Notes: a model not told the origin generated them from the sequence alone. A stretch of 64,000 bases of DNA from Sanyastnella coralliicola (GCF_030845195.1 NZ_CP132543.1:1257501-1321500), one strand, 5' to 3'. Positions 1 through 9,840 are shown, counted from the first letter of the stretch. Numbers and translations: made by a program.

Positions 1-2763
1 ACATTGACCAACGTGAATGACCTCTTTGGAATTGACGTTTCCATTGAGCACAGCTGGTTGTTTGACCTCGTTATTTCTATTGAATGTCCGACAGGGCAGA
101 CGGTGGTCCTTCACCAGCAAATGGAACAACCAATTGGAGATGACGTGGCTTCCAATGGTTCTGACCTCGGTGTTCCGGATACAGAATTCTGGGATTACAG
201 CTGGACTCCAGATGCTACTCAAGGTACTTGGTCTCAAGTTGCTACTGATCTCGCAGGAGGTGAAGCGCTCCCAGAAGGAGATTACAATGCTCTCGAGAAC
301 CTTGACCAATTGGTAGGTTGTGACTTGAACGGTACATGGTCTATCGAAATTTGTGACCTCTGGGGAGGTGACAACGGAGAGTTGAACGAATGGGGATTGA
401 ACTTTAATCCTGCGATTATCCCTGAAGTCACTGAGTTCACTCCTGATATTGGAGCCGGTTCTGATAGTTCATTCTGGAGCCTTGACGCCACAGGGTTAGA
501 TCTCTTCAATGAAGATCCAGAAGGAAACTCGTTATGCCTGACTCCGCTTCAGGAAGGAGATTGGCCGATTACCTTTACCGTCATTAACAACCACGGTTGT
601 CAGACAGACAGTGTCATTACGGTTTCAGCATATCAAGCTTTGCTTGCAGATGCGGGTGAAGACTTTTCTTGGTGTGGTGAAGGCACGACCATGAGCGGTG
701 GACTCGACGGACTACCGACGCCTGAATGTTCTGCAGACGCAGGTAACTACACTTACTGTTACACCAACGGAGCACCACAATCATTTACTTACTGCCCAGA
801 CAACCCAGGAGATGGCATCGCTTTCATGGACATCACCTTCAATGCTGGAACGGTCGAGAACTTCTTCGATGAATTCTGGGTGTATGATGGAGACAATACA
901 GGAGCTCCGCTTCTAGCAGGTCCGATTTACGGAGATCTTTCAGGACTGCAGTTCATCGCAACAAACCCGACCGGATGTATCACAATCGAAGTGACTCCTG
1001 ATGGAAGTGTTGACTGTGCAGGTGGTTCTCAAGTGGAATGGAACTTTGACGTGGGTTGTAACCTCGGTGGACCACAGTATGATTACATCTGGGAACCGGC
1101 AACGGGACTTTCTGATCCGAACATTTCAAACCCTGTGGTTGATGAAGTGTTTGAACCAACGACGTACGAACTCACAGTGTTCCCTACAGGACACCCTGAT
1201 TGTGCATCTACTGATCTTGTGACGGTATTCCCGACTTACTCGTATGAAGTGACCTTTGTACAACCAGTATGCTTTGAGCCTACGGGTGAAATCAACGTAT
1301 TCATTGATGAGACTACAGGAGATGGACCATGGGATGTATACCTCTACGAAGCAGGAGAAGCCATAGATTCATTAACGACAACAGGAGGTGACTCAACATT
1401 TGATGGATTACTCCCTAGTGATTACATCGTCATCATTGGTGATGAGACGTGTACCTATGAGGAGGAAGTCAATATGTCTACACCTCCGGTGATTACTTTG
1501 ACACCTACTCCGGCGGATACAACCATCTGTTACACAGGTGTAGCCACGCTTTCAGCAGTACCTAGCTTCGACACAGGAGATATGGAATACTTCTGGAATA
1601 ACGGGGCTGTTGGACAAGAGATTCAAGTGAATCCTCTACTGGATGAGTCGTACACAGTGTACGCCACTTTCGGCGGAGCTTGTTTCACAGATACAGTTCA
1701 AGTCAACGTAGAAGTACTCGATCCCATCACGCTTGATATTACCGCAGGGAATACAATCTGTGAGGGTGATTCGATCTTCATTGGAGTAGATAGCGCTACG
1801 GGCGGTTTGGAACCGTATGTGCATACTTGGACTTGGGATGCAGGTGGAGAAATCATTACCGATGGAACCTTCGTTTATCCGGAGTACACAGCGAACTGGT
1901 GCTGTACAACCACAGATCAATGTGAAACTCCAGCGGTGACACAGTGTATCGAAATCGCTATTTCGGATCCGATTGATCCTTCATTTGAAGCAGATACGCT
2001 CGGTGGATGTGTACCTACATTAGTAAACTTCCAGGGGCTGGCTGAGAACCCTGAGCATATTTTTGAAGCTGTTTGGGACTTTGGCGATGGCGGAATCTCT
2101 ACAAACCCGCACTCTTCAACTCACACATACACCACCCAGGGTTCTTACGATATCACGTACACCGTGATTTCGAATGACGGTTGTTTCTTCGAATCAACAG
2201 TTGAGGATATGATTACCATCTTCAATTGGCCGATTGCCGGATTCAATATGGAGCCACAGACCGCGGTTCTCCCACATACTGGAATCCAATTTGAGAACTA
2301 CTCTCTGGGAAGCGATGTTTACACCTGGGTGATGAACAACACGGATTCACTATACGACGAGGATCCTTTCTACGAATTTCCAGATGTGGCTGGAACATAC
2401 CCAGTAACGCTGTATGTTGAGAATAACTGGGGATGTGCGGATAGCGTATCTCGTTCGGTTTTCGTTGTGGATGAATTCGTAATGTTCGTTCCGAATGCAT
2501 TTACACCTGATTTCGATGGTATCAATGACATCTTCCGATTCGAAGGAATTGATGTAGATAAAGACGACTTCAAATTGCAGATCTTCGACCGTTGGGGAGA
2601 GAAGGTTTTTGAGACCTTTGATTTCGAACAAGGTTGGAACGGATCATACAACGGTGGAGAGTACTTCGTGCCAGATGGAATGTACATTTGGCGCATAGAA
2701 ACACGTTCGTTGACCTCACTTGAACGCAAAGAGTTGATCGGTCATGTACTGATCATGCGATAG
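1..2763 (+). CDS. Giant secreted gliding-associated protein (5' end cut by window)
   Basis: The reading frame is already open at base 1, so the N-terminus lies outside; 920 residues are visible. Residues 1-140 form a proprotein-convertase P-like domain (SIEHSWLFDL, LGVPDTEFWDYSW, CDLWGGDNGELN). A CUB-like Cys-containing module follows near residues 240-350 (FFDEFWVYDGDN). There are Ig/PKD-like modules, including VWDFGDGG near 690. The last ~95 residues match the gliding-motility-associated C-terminal domain (type B T9SS sorting signal): VPNAFTPDFDGIND, IFDRWGEKVFE, GWNGSYNGG. The protein should cross the outer membrane through T9SS and be retained at or released from the surface. The next large gene is a close paralogue with the same domain order, and its upstream part predicts what is missing here (signal peptide, CUB-like and PKD modules). 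The ligand is unknown. Confidence 0.9.
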   Translation, partial: TLTNVNDLFGIDVSIEHSWLFDLVISIECPTGQTVVLHQQMEQPIGDDVASNGSDLGVPDTEFWDYSWTPDATQGTWSQVATDLAGGEALPEGDYNALENLDQLVGCDLNGTWSIEICDLWGGDNGELNEWGLNFNPAIIPEVTEFTPDIGAGSDSSFWSLDATGLDLFNEDPEGNSLCLTPLQEGDWPITFTVINNHGCQTDSVITVSAYQALLADAGEDFSWCGEGTTMSGGLDGLPTPECSADAGNYTYCYTNGAPQSFTYCPDNPGDGIAFMDITFNAGTVENFFDEFWVYDGDNTGAPLLAGPIYGDLSGLQFIATNPTGCITIEVTPDGSVDCAGGSQVEWNFDVGCNLGGPQYDYIWEPATGLSDPNISNPVVDEVFEPTTYELTVFPTGHPDCASTDLVTVFPTYSYEVTFVQPVCFEPTGEINVFIDETTGDGPWDVYLYEAGEAIDSLTTTGGDSTFDGLLPSDYIVIIGDETCTYEEEVNMSTPPVITLTPTPADTTICYTGVATLSAVPSFDTGDMEYFWNNGAVGQEIQVNPLLDESYTVYATFGGACFTDTVQVNVEVLDPITLDITAGNTICEGDSIFIGVDSATGGLEPYVHTWTWDAGGEIITDGTFVYPEYTANWCCTTTDQCETPAVTQCIEIAISDPIDPSFEADTLGGCVPTLVNFQGLAENPEHIFEAVWDFGDGGISTNPHSSTHTYTTQGSYDITYTVISNDGCFFESTVEDMITIFNWPIAGFNMEPQTAVLPHTGIQFENYSLGSDVYTWVMNNTDSLYDEDPFYEFPDVAGTYPVTLYVENNWGCADSVSRSVFVVDEFVMFVPNAFTPDFDGINDIFRFEGIDVDKDDFKLQIFDRWGEKVFETFDFEQGWNGSYNGGEYFVPDGMYIWRIETRSLTSLERKELIGHVLIMR

Positions 2764-2829
2764 AGGCAACCTTTAGGGGCATTTTATTGTCATATTTAAA
2801 ACACCTTTGACCTTAAGAAAGGCTGACTT

Positions 2830-3246
2830 ATGGGAAAGATTTTACTTCTTGTTACTGCATTGTTTTGTTCCGCTGGGCTTTCAGCACAGCAAGACCATGA
2901 TTGGTTGATTGCTCTTTTCGGAGAGGAAGACTACGCTACTGTAGCAGAAAATGCTCCAGAGAAGATCGATTACTATGTGTTCGCAGATGAGCACGGGTAT
3001 CTCGTTCAAATGGCTGAAGGAAAAGATCTTTCAGGTTATCCTAACGCCCTCACCATCGCTCCAAAGAAAGATGGTATTGCCCCATTATCAGTTGATCTTA
3101 TTCTATCGGATGAATTCCACCCGAGCCTGTATCGTTTCAAGACAACAATGAACGATACGCATTGGTACCGCGTGGGAGACACTGACTACGTCATTACGGT
3201 GTTGCCGTTAACGTCTGTCCAGAATAAATTCAATTCAGAGGAATGA
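2830..3246 (+). CDS. Small secreted protein of unknown function
   Basis: 138 residues starting with a clear signal peptide (MGKILLLVTALFCSAGLSAQ, cleavage probably after SAQ). The mature part of about 118 residues has no Cys, is rich in Asp/Glu/Tyr and has no motif I recognise. Its stop overlaps the start of the following giant T9SS gene by an ATGA, so the two are very probably translationally coupled. The two flanking giant genes are paralogues. The coupling suggests a role with the downstream adhesin (chaperone, anchor or regulator), but that is inference from position only. It is too short and lacks the look of a beta-barrel, so it is not the usual PorP/SprF partner. Confidence 0.75.
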   Translation: MGKILLLVTALFCSAGLSAQQDHDWLIALFGEEDYATVAENAPEKIDYYVFADEHGYLVQMAEGKDLSGYPNALTIAPKKDGIAPLSVDLILSDEFHPSLYRFKTTMNDTHWYRVGDTDYVITVLPLTSVQNKFNSEE

Positions 3247-6200
3247 GAAAGTATCTAGCTCACATCCTGACTTTCACCCTTATCACGTTCGTCGGCATAG
3301 CCTCTCAGGCGCAGACGAACGTTGTCATGTCCAATGGAGAGTTCTTCTCGTGTGGAGGAGCCTTCCTTGACAGCGGTGGACAAGGAGGACCGGGATACTC
3401 CAATGGTGAGTACTTTACATGTACCATTTGTCCTGAAACAGAAGGAGACGTAGTAACCATTGACTTCATCACATTCGACCTTGATCAATCTGGTGCAGAG
3501 AATACTTGGGACTCCATGGCCATCTTTGATGGTGACAACACAGGTGAACCTACACTAGGATCATACACAGGTACGGCACTGCAAGGTCTCTTCGTAACAG
3601 CGACTCCTCAGAACACCTCTGGTTGTTTGACTTTCGTTTTCCAATCGAACGGAACAGGCACTGGAAACTTTGGTGGTACTATCACATGTGAAACACCTTG
3701 TGACCGACCTACTGCTGAAGCAACCTACGACGCACCTGAAAACAGACGTATTTGTGTTGGAGATGTCATCAACTTCGATGGAAGTGCTTCTGCAGCGGCT
3801 GATGGATTCGAAATCGTAGAATGGCTATGGGACTTCGCAGACGGAACAACAGACACAAGTGGTCCTATCGTATCTCACTCTTGGGATGAGCCAGGTGAGT
3901 ACATCGTTGAACTTTACCTAGTAGATGACAACGGTTGTGCTTCAACGAACAGAATCAGCCTTCAAGTTCTAGTGGCAACTTATCCTAGCTGGGACCCATT
4001 CCCGAATGATACTACGCTTTGTCTCGGAGAACAGCTTTGCTTAGAGGCTTTCCCGAATGATTATGAGGTCACTTGGAGTGGTCCTGATCTTTCATACGCT
4101 AACGCGGAAAACATTGAACTCCTCGATAACGTAGGGGAGTGTTTCGTTTCAGAAATCGACGTTACAGGATTTGCTCCTGGTCAGACGCTCACGAATATCA
4201 ATGACCTAATGAGTATTGATATCTCTATCGAGCATAGTTGGTTGTTTGACTTGGTTGTGACGGTTACTTGCCCTACCGGGGAATCGGTAATCATGCACCA
4301 GCAAATGCAGCAGCCTGATGGCCCAGACGTAGGCTCAAATGGAACAGACCTAGGAGTTCCAGATACAGAATTCTGGGATTACTCATGGTCAGCTGATGCC
4401 ACAGCGGGTACTTGGTCGCAGGTAGCTACAGACCTTGGTTTTGGAGGCGGACTACCAGAAGACAACTACAACTCACTCGAGCCAATGGATCAATTGGTTG
4501 GTTGTGATTTGAACGGAATTTGGTCAATAGAGATTTGTGACCTTTGGGGAGGTGACAACGGTGAGCTGAATAGCTGGGGATTGAACTTCAATCCGGCCAT
4601 TATCCCTGACGTGACTGAGTTTACGCCAGAAATCGGACTCGCAAGTGATAGCTCATTCTGGACCTACGACGACGCAGATCTAGACATCATTTCCGCGCCT
4701 GACGACGGGAACTCTGTTTGTTTCCAGCCATTGGCGGAAGGGGATTACCCATTCACATACACCGTTACCAACAACCACGGATGTTCGCACGATTCGACGA
4801 TCGTTGTGACTGCTGAGTTGGCGGGACAAGCAGATGCGGGTCCGGATATCACTTTCTGTGGTGATGCGACACAACTTCAAGGTGGACTTGACGGACAACC
4901 ATCATCGTCTTGTAACAATGATGGAGGAAACTACACTTACTGTTATTCGAACGGTGGAATGCCTTCATTCACTTACTGTCCGGATAACCCAGGGGATGGG
5001 ATCACTTTCATTGACATCACCTTCAATGCCGGATCAGTCGAGAATTTCTTCGATGAGTTCTGGGTATATGACGGAGATAACACTGGAGCGCCACTTCTTG
5101 CAGGTCCTATTTATGGAGACCTCACAGGATTGCAGTTCGTGGCAACGAACCCTACAGGATGTCTAACCATTCAGGTAACACCTGACGGAAGTGTTGACTG
5201 TGCAGGAGGTTCACAAACAGAATGGGACTACGACGTCGGCTGTTCTGCAGGCGGGCCTCAGTACGAGTACTCATGGTCTCCTACAGAAGGACTTTCAGAT
5301 CCGAATAGTCCAACTCCTTTTGTAGAGAGTATTTCAGGTGAAACAACTTACACGTTGACGACCTTCCCAACAGGACACCCTGATTGTGCTTCTACGGACG
5401 AAGTAACCGTCTTCCCAGCATTCGCATTCAATGTTGAATCATTCGACCCGAGCTGTTTCGGAAACGACGCCGTAATCTCGGTAGACATCGATCCGGACTC
5501 AGGAACAGGTCCTTGGACGATTGAATTCTATGAAGATGGAGTCTTACAAGAGACGATCAACTCAGAAGGTGGTCTGACAGAATTCGTAGATCTATTCCCT
5601 GGAAACTACGCCGTTAGCGTAAGTGATGGTGGATGTACCTACGACAACGACATTGTCATCAATTCACCACCGCCATTGATGTTCGAATTGTCGAATGACA
5701 CGACGATTTGTGTTGACGGAATGGCGACCCTTTCTGCTACTTCAGACATGGATATCGATGACTCATGGCAATACACATGGGACGGTGGCCTAGGAGTGGG
5801 AAATACTGTGTTTGCTGAGCCGTTGGAGACAACTACGTACAATGTATTTGCTACTGACGATGCTGGTTGTGATTCAGATCCTATCTCGGTAACTGTTGAG
5901 GTGCGTGATAGCATCACAGTTGAAATCAGTGGAACAGAATTAATTTGTGGTGGAACAGAAGCTTCATTGCAAATCGATGATACACAAGGTGGTCTCGGAG
6001 CTCCATACGACTATGTATGGCAGTTCAATGGGGTAGACGTAGCTAACGGTGAAGAGATTAGTGTTCAACAGTTCCAAACAGGAACTTACTGTGTGTTCGC
6101 TACAGACGGATGTGAATCTCCTGCAGGAGAGGCTTGTCTTGACGTGGTAGTTGAAACGCCATTGAACGTAGCTTTCACGGCAGATACACTCGTTGGTTGT

Positions 6201-6962
6201 TTCCCAGCGGATATTCAGTTCACGAACTTGATTGACGCTACTGCTTACGAATCAGCATTGTGGGATTTTGAAGATGGAAGCTTCTCAACTGAGGCGGATC
6301 CATTGCACCAGTTTGAATTACCAGGGTTCTACGACGTATCGTTGACTTTGACAACGGCGCCAGGGTGTGTGTACTCTACAGTGTACCCGAACTACATCAC
6401 AGTGTACGATAATCCGACTGCTGGATACCATGCACAGCCACAGCCAACAACGATGCCTGATACAGAAATCGAATTCTACGATTACTCTGTAGGTGACGTA
6501 GTAGACTGGTACTGGGTGTTTGATACCTTGAATGTTCAAGGAACATCAACGCTTCCTGACCCTGTGTTCCAATTCCCAATGTCAACTGGAGGTAACTACC
6601 CGGTGACACTGACTATTACAGATTCTAATGGATGTACAGATCAGATTACACGTTGGATCGTAATCAATGATCTACTGAACATCTACGTACCTAATTCATT
6701 CACACCGAACAACGATGGAGTGAACGATATCTTCCTAGTAGAAGGGAGCGATATCGATCCTGATCGTTTCGAGCTAAAGGTGTTTAGCCGTTGGGGAGAC
6801 AAAGTCTTTGAAACTACGGATATGACCGTTCCTTGGAACGGTAACTACCAGGGTGGAGGATACTTTTCTCAGAATGATATGTACATCTGGCAATTGGTGG
6901 TTCACTCACTGTCAACAAGCGAGCGTTTCGAATTAAGCGGAACGGTGACCATCCTTCGCTAA
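3243..6962 (+). CDS. Giant gliding-associated T9SS protein, paralogue of the preceding giant gene
   Basis: 1239 residues with signal peptide (1-24, ending ASQAQ). Modules in order: a CUB-like domain (about 25-150, DSMAIFDGDNTG); a PKD domain (about 155-240, WLWDFADGTTDTSG); a P-domain-like module (about 310-450, SIEHSWLFDL, CDLWGGDNGELN); a second CUB-like module (about 560-670, FFDEFWVYDGDN); further Ig-like repeats; a PKD domain near 1000 (LWDFEDGSFS); and a gliding-associated C-terminal sorting domain (about 1145-1239, VPNSFTPNNDGVND, VFSRWGDKVFE). Most residues of the P-domain and second CUB region are identical to the upstream gene, which points to tandem duplication. Its start codon overlaps the stop of the small secreted gene (ATGA). 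Its stop overlaps that of the convergent gene by four bases. The function is surface adhesion or binding by analogy only. Confidence 0.9.
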   Translation: MRKYLAHILTFTLITFVGIASQAQTNVVMSNGEFFSCGGAFLDSGGQGGPGYSNGEYFTCTICPETEGDVVTIDFITFDLDQSGAENTWDSMAIFDGDNTGEPTLGSYTGTALQGLFVTATPQNTSGCLTFVFQSNGTGTGNFGGTITCETPCDRPTAEATYDAPENRRICVGDVINFDGSASAAADGFEIVEWLWDFADGTTDTSGPIVSHSWDEPGEYIVELYLVDDNGCASTNRISLQVLVATYPSWDPFPNDTTLCLGEQLCLEAFPNDYEVTWSGPDLSYANAENIELLDNVGECFVSEIDVTGFAPGQTLTNINDLMSIDISIEHSWLFDLVVTVTCPTGESVIMHQQMQQPDGPDVGSNGTDLGVPDTEFWDYSWSADATAGTWSQVATDLGFGGGLPEDNYNSLEPMDQLVGCDLNGIWSIEICDLWGGDNGELNSWGLNFNPAIIPDVTEFTPEIGLASDSSFWTYDDADLDIISAPDDGNSVCFQPLAEGDYPFTYTVTNNHGCSHDSTIVVTAELAGQADAGPDITFCGDATQLQGGLDGQPSSSCNNDGGNYTYCYSNGGMPSFTYCPDNPGDGITFIDITFNAGSVENFFDEFWVYDGDNTGAPLLAGPIYGDLTGLQFVATNPTGCLTIQVTPDGSVDCAGGSQTEWDYDVGCSAGGPQYEYSWSPTEGLSDPNSPTPFVESISGETTYTLTTFPTGHPDCASTDEVTVFPAFAFNVESFDPSCFGNDAVISVDIDPDSGTGPWTIEFYEDGVLQETINSEGGLTEFVDLFPGNYAVSVSDGGCTYDNDIVINSPPPLMFELSNDTTICVDGMATLSATSDMDIDDSWQYTWDGGLGVGNTVFAEPLETTTYNVFATDDAGCDSDPISVTVEVRDSITVEISGTELICGGTEASLQIDDTQGGLGAPYDYVWQFNGVDVANGEEISVQQFQTGTYCVFATDGCESPAGEACLDVVVETPLNVAFTADTLVGCFPADIQFTNLIDATAYESALWDFEDGSFSTEADPLHQFELPGFYDVSLTLTTAPGCVYSTVYPNYITVYDNPTAGYHAQPQPTTMPDTEIEFYDYSVGDVVDWYWVFDTLNVQGTSTLPDPVFQFPMSTGGNYPVTLTITDSNGCTDQITRWIVINDLLNIYVPNSFTPNNDGVNDIFLVEGSDIDPDRFELKVFSRWGDKVFETTDMTVPWNGNYQGGGYFSQNDMYIWQLVVHSLSTSERFELSGTVTILR
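4097..4109 (-). repeat. Dispersed 13-mer, TTA variant
   Basis: Reads TTCCGCGTTAGCG on the minus strand, one base from the consensus TTCCGCGCTAGCG. It lies antisense in the giant T9SS gene and is read there as Ala-Asn-Ala-Glu. Confidence 0.6.
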
Positions 6963-7783
6963 TGGATCTCTAGATGAATGTGATCGTCATGGCGAACGCT
7001 GTGGCATCCGTGAAACCTGATCTTATTTCCTTGAGGTAAGAGTCGACTCTTTAGATAAGGTTCGATGAAAATCTTCGATGTTGTTGACGACTGGTTTAAT
7101 AGTTCAAGTAGTCTTCGGGTGTTTTGCGTATCCAATTCCGCGCTAGCGTTAGGAAAAGGAGACATGAGTTTACCCAAGATATTATACTGCCAATAGCCCG
7201 CTTCTTCGCAGCGATCAGCCGTTGGATTCGCGTTACCGTCAGCAAAGACTCCATAACCGATCAGTGAAGGGGAGAAGTTGTGCAAAGGCTTGCCCTCTTG
7301 ATCTTTGTAGAAGAAGGCCAGATCTACTTTTTTACCGTCTTTATGACTCAGATGTGGTAGCAAAGGAAAGCCATCAATAAAAGGGAAACAGGCGTCTAGA
7401 TAGAGGAGATAACCGGGTTCAAAACGCTCATCAGTAGCAACCGATGATAGTAGCTCTTGCATCTCCTTATTCACATAGTGTCTATTCAAGATCCAAGTGT
7501 AATTCTTTGCTGGACGAATTGCCCCGTGCTTGGTAATGCTCAACGGAACGCGCCCGAAAGCAGAAGCGAGCGGGGGAATGATGGCGAGGGTGAAAAGAAA
7601 GTATAGGATGACAAACGATCCTGCCTTAATCAGTGATCGTTGGAGTTTGTGATGTCCTTGTGGAAGAAAGCGCTGAAGTGATAACCAGAGCAAATAAACG
7701 AGTCCACCAACCTGAGTTGTGGCAGTGAGCAAAAGCACGATGACGAATCGTTTCAATATGTTGAGCACTCGTTTCATTCTCAT
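6959..7783 (-). CDS. Membrane-anchored LAS-type metallopeptidase-like protein
   Basis: 274 residues from ATG 7783. A GTG five codons upstream is also in frame and ATG 7777 is equally possible. One or two hydrophobic segments lie in the first ~70 residues (IVLLLTATTQVGGLVYLLW; FVILYFLFTLAIIPPLA), followed by a periplasmic domain. That domain contains HKDGKKVD (an H-x6-D pattern) and a C-terminal HDDHIHLEIH (H-x-H), the zinc-ligand pattern of LAS peptidases such as MepA and D-Ala-D-Ala carboxypeptidases. A murein peptidase is therefore plausible but is an inference from motifs; overall similarity is not obvious. It lies downstream of the M1 peptidase gene beyond a terminator. A copy of the dispersed 13-mer encodes Ala-Ser-Ala-Glu near the C-terminal third. 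Confidence 0.7.
   Translation of the reverse strand: MRMKRVLNILKRFVIVLLLTATTQVGGLVYLLWLSLQRFLPQGHHKLQRSLIKAGSFVILYFLFTLAIIPPLASAFGRVPLSITKHGAIRPAKNYTWILNRHYVNKEMQELLSSVATDERFEPGYLLYLDACFPFIDGFPLLPHLSHKDGKKVDLAFFYKDQEGKPLHNFSPSLIGYGVFADGNANPTADRCEEAGYWQYNILGKLMSPFPNASAELDTQNTRRLLELLNQSSTTSKIFIEPYLKSRLLPQGNKIRFHGCHSVRHDDHIHLEIH
7136..7148 (+). repeat. Dispersed 13-mer TTCCGCGCTAGCG, exact
   Basis: Exact copy, antisense in the LAS-like gene, where it is read Asn-Ala-Ser-Ala-Glu-Leu. Flanks: A before, TTA after. Confidence 0.75.
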
Positions 7784-7800
7784 AGAACGCAACAACACAA

Positions 7801-7829
7801 AAAAAATGCGGACACTCGGCCCGCATTTT
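7801..7829 (-). terminator. Rho-independent terminator after the M1 lipoprotein peptidase gene
   Basis: On the minus strand a nine-pair stem (AAAATGCGG with CCGCATTTT, loop of nine) is followed by a run of T. It sits 22 bases past the stop of the M1 gene. Confidence 0.75.
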
Positions 7830-7850
7830 CAATTCGTATCGATTGACCAA

Positions 7851-9737
7851 TTATTCGTTGGTCTCTGCTTCGTATAGTAATTCATCCATCGTGTTGTAAG
7901 CAACAGCGTGGTAGTTCGGACGAGCCTTTTCGTAGATAGCAAGCGCCATCTCCATTTTTCCTGTTTCCTTCATTACTCGGTAAAGAGGAGTGAGGAACTT
8001 ACGACGACCAACGTTCACCAAGAACTCTTCAGCGCGGTCATAAGCTGGTTCGTAATCATGCTTAAGCGACTGCTCTAGCCATGCGAAAAGCACTTCGTTG
8101 TTTCCAGTAGCAGTGATGTTGTATGCAGCATCTAGTTCAGCCAAACGATCAGCAGACAGTTCGTTAGGAAGGTTGGTCAAGAAGCGGTAACGCTCTTGGT
8201 ATGCCCAATCATTCCAAGGAAGATCGGCAGTAGACATTTCACCGTTGATCCAGGCAAGGTTCGCTTCGTCAACTTTCTGAATGCGATCAGATTCCACAGA
8301 AGGAATATTTGATGGCAATCCTGCTCCGTAAATCCAAGAATCGAGGTCTACCGTTTTGAGCTCTTCCTCTGAAAGCAGATTCGTAGACAAGTAGTCAACG
8401 AAACGCTCTGTATCCATCACCTTGAAGCTGTTTGAGGTGAAGTATTCCTTTAGGAACACATCCCAGCGCTCACGGCCTACTGTTTCTTCTAATAAGCGAA
8501 GGAAGAAGTAGCCTTTATCGTATGCGATTGCCGACATTCCTTCGTCTGGATCACGATCTTTCAAGTGAAGCTTGAGGTGAGTGTCATTTGGATTACGGTC
8601 CATAATCTCTTCAACCTCCATTGTCAGCCCTTGGTAGCTCAGTGTTGCAAGCATTTCAGAAGTCTCACGTCCGTAAACGGCTTCCATGATGCGTTGCTCG
8701 AAGTATACTGTGAAGCCTTCGTTCAGCCAGAAGTCGTCCCAAGTTGCGTTGGTTACCAAGTTTCCAGACCAGCTGTGTGCCAGCTCGTGAGCCACAAGAG
8801 CCGTCAAACTGCGGTCTCCAGCGATAATCGTTGGGGTAGCGAAAGTCAAGCGTGGGTTCTCCATTCCACCGAATGGGAAGGCAGCTGGTAGGATCAACAG
8901 ATCGTAGCGCCCCCATGCGTAATCTCCGTAGAGTGCTTCCGCAGCGACAAGCATGTCATCCATTTCTTGGAATTCGTAGTGCGCAGCTTCGATCAAATCA
9001 GGAGTAGCGTAAACAGCAGTACGCTCACCAATTTCCGCGTAAGCGATATCACCCACAGCCAATGCCATCAAGTAAGAAGGAATAGGCTGCTCCATTTTGA
9101 ATTCATAAACCCCTTCATCATTCAATGCCGTTGGGTTTTCAGCACTCATCAAAGCCAGTAGGCCTTGTGGAACCTGAACCTTTGCATTGTAGGTGAATCG
9201 AATACCTGGGCTATCTTGACAAGGGATCCACGTACGAGCCAGAATGGCTTGCGATTGTGTGAATAGGAATGGCTTTTCGCCCTCTACCCAAAGCAAAGCC
9301 GCCGCGTTCGGAGCGCTCTTGTAAGAGATAGAAACACGTGTGGTGTTCTCCGTGATTGGAATATGAAGAGGCTGCCCAAGGAAGTCTTTAGCCGGGCCAA
9401 TTTCAAATTCAACCTTACCGCCATCGTCAGTCATGACGCTGTCGATTGTCAATTCACGGATATCAAAGATGATAGACGAGGCATCACCTTCACGCTTAAT
9501 ATCGTAGTGTGCAGTACCACTGATGACACGTGTTTCAAAGTCAACTGAAGCATCCCAATCAAGGTGGGTGACTACGGCGTCGTTTGGGCGTGCATACGTG
9601 TGGTGGTCTGTTGCGAGTTTCATCTCTGCGATCTTTTGCTTCGACTCGTCGCTTCGCTCTGGCGTTTCTTCTTGTGGTTCATTTCCACATCCAAAGAGCA
9701 GAAGAGTCGTAAGACTCAATAGAAAAAGCTTCTTCAT
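7851..9737 (-). CDS. M1 family aminopeptidase, lipoprotein
   Basis: 628 residues. The N-terminus is a lipoprotein signal peptide with lipobox LLFGC (Cys about 17), so the enzyme is probably anchored in the periplasm or at the surface. The substrate-binding GGMENP motif and the zinc site HELAHSWSGN plus WLNEGFTVYFE (HEXXH-x18-E) are intact. The layout resembles the leukotriene-A4-hydrolase/aminopeptidase branch of M1, with a helical C-terminal domain (PAYDRAEEFL, FLTPLYR). It should remove N-terminal residues from peptides. A TAGATTTG promoter box lies 20 bases upstream and a terminator follows. A second, distinct M1 gene lies 0.7 kb upstream. Confidence 0.93.
   Translation of the reverse strand: MKKLFLLSLTTLLLFGCGNEPQEETPERSDESKQKIAEMKLATDHHTYARPNDAVVTHLDWDASVDFETRVISGTAHYDIKREGDASSIIFDIRELTIDSVMTDDGGKVEFEIGPAKDFLGQPLHIPITENTTRVSISYKSAPNAAALLWVEGEKPFLFTQSQAILARTWIPCQDSPGIRFTYNAKVQVPQGLLALMSAENPTALNDEGVYEFKMEQPIPSYLMALAVGDIAYAEIGERTAVYATPDLIEAAHYEFQEMDDMLVAAEALYGDYAWGRYDLLILPAAFPFGGMENPRLTFATPTIIAGDRSLTALVAHELAHSWSGNLVTNATWDDFWLNEGFTVYFEQRIMEAVYGRETSEMLATLSYQGLTMEVEEIMDRNPNDTHLKLHLKDRDPDEGMSAIAYDKGYFFLRLLEETVGRERWDVFLKEYFTSNSFKVMDTERFVDYLSTNLLSEEELKTVDLDSWIYGAGLPSNIPSVESDRIQKVDEANLAWINGEMSTADLPWNDWAYQERYRFLTNLPNELSADRLAELDAAYNITATGNNEVLFAWLEQSLKHDYEPAYDRAEEFLVNVGRRKFLTPLYRVMKETGKMEMALAIYEKARPNYHAVAYNTMDELLYEAETNE
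9033..9045 (+). repeat. Dispersed 13-mer, TAA variant
   Basis: TTCCGCGTAAGCG, two central changes from consensus; antisense in the M1 gene, read Ala-Tyr-Ala-Glu. The weakest copy counted. Confidence 0.4.
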
Positions 9738-9757
9738 TATTTGGTTGTTACGTGGCG

Positions 9758-9765
9758 CAAATCTA
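9758..9765 (-). promoter_or_regulatory. -7 promoter box of the M1 lipoprotein peptidase gene
   Basis: TAGATTTG on the minus strand matches the Bacteroidetes TAnnTTTG consensus, 20 bases before the ATG. No good -33 TTG was found at the usual spacing. Confidence 0.5.
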
Positions 9766-9789
9766 AGTATTCTGTATGTCAGGGTGTTT

Positions 9790-9802
9790 CGCTAGCGCGG
9801 AA
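9790..9802 (-). repeat. Dispersed 13-mer TTCCGCGCTAGCG, exact, intergenic
   Basis: Exact copy in the non-coding gap between bioY and the M1 lipoprotein gene. It is the only exact copy outside a gene, so no protein constraint explains it. Confidence 0.75.
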
Positions 9803-9840
9803 TTTTAGAGACTCTCTTGAAAAGAAACGCGGACTGGAAC

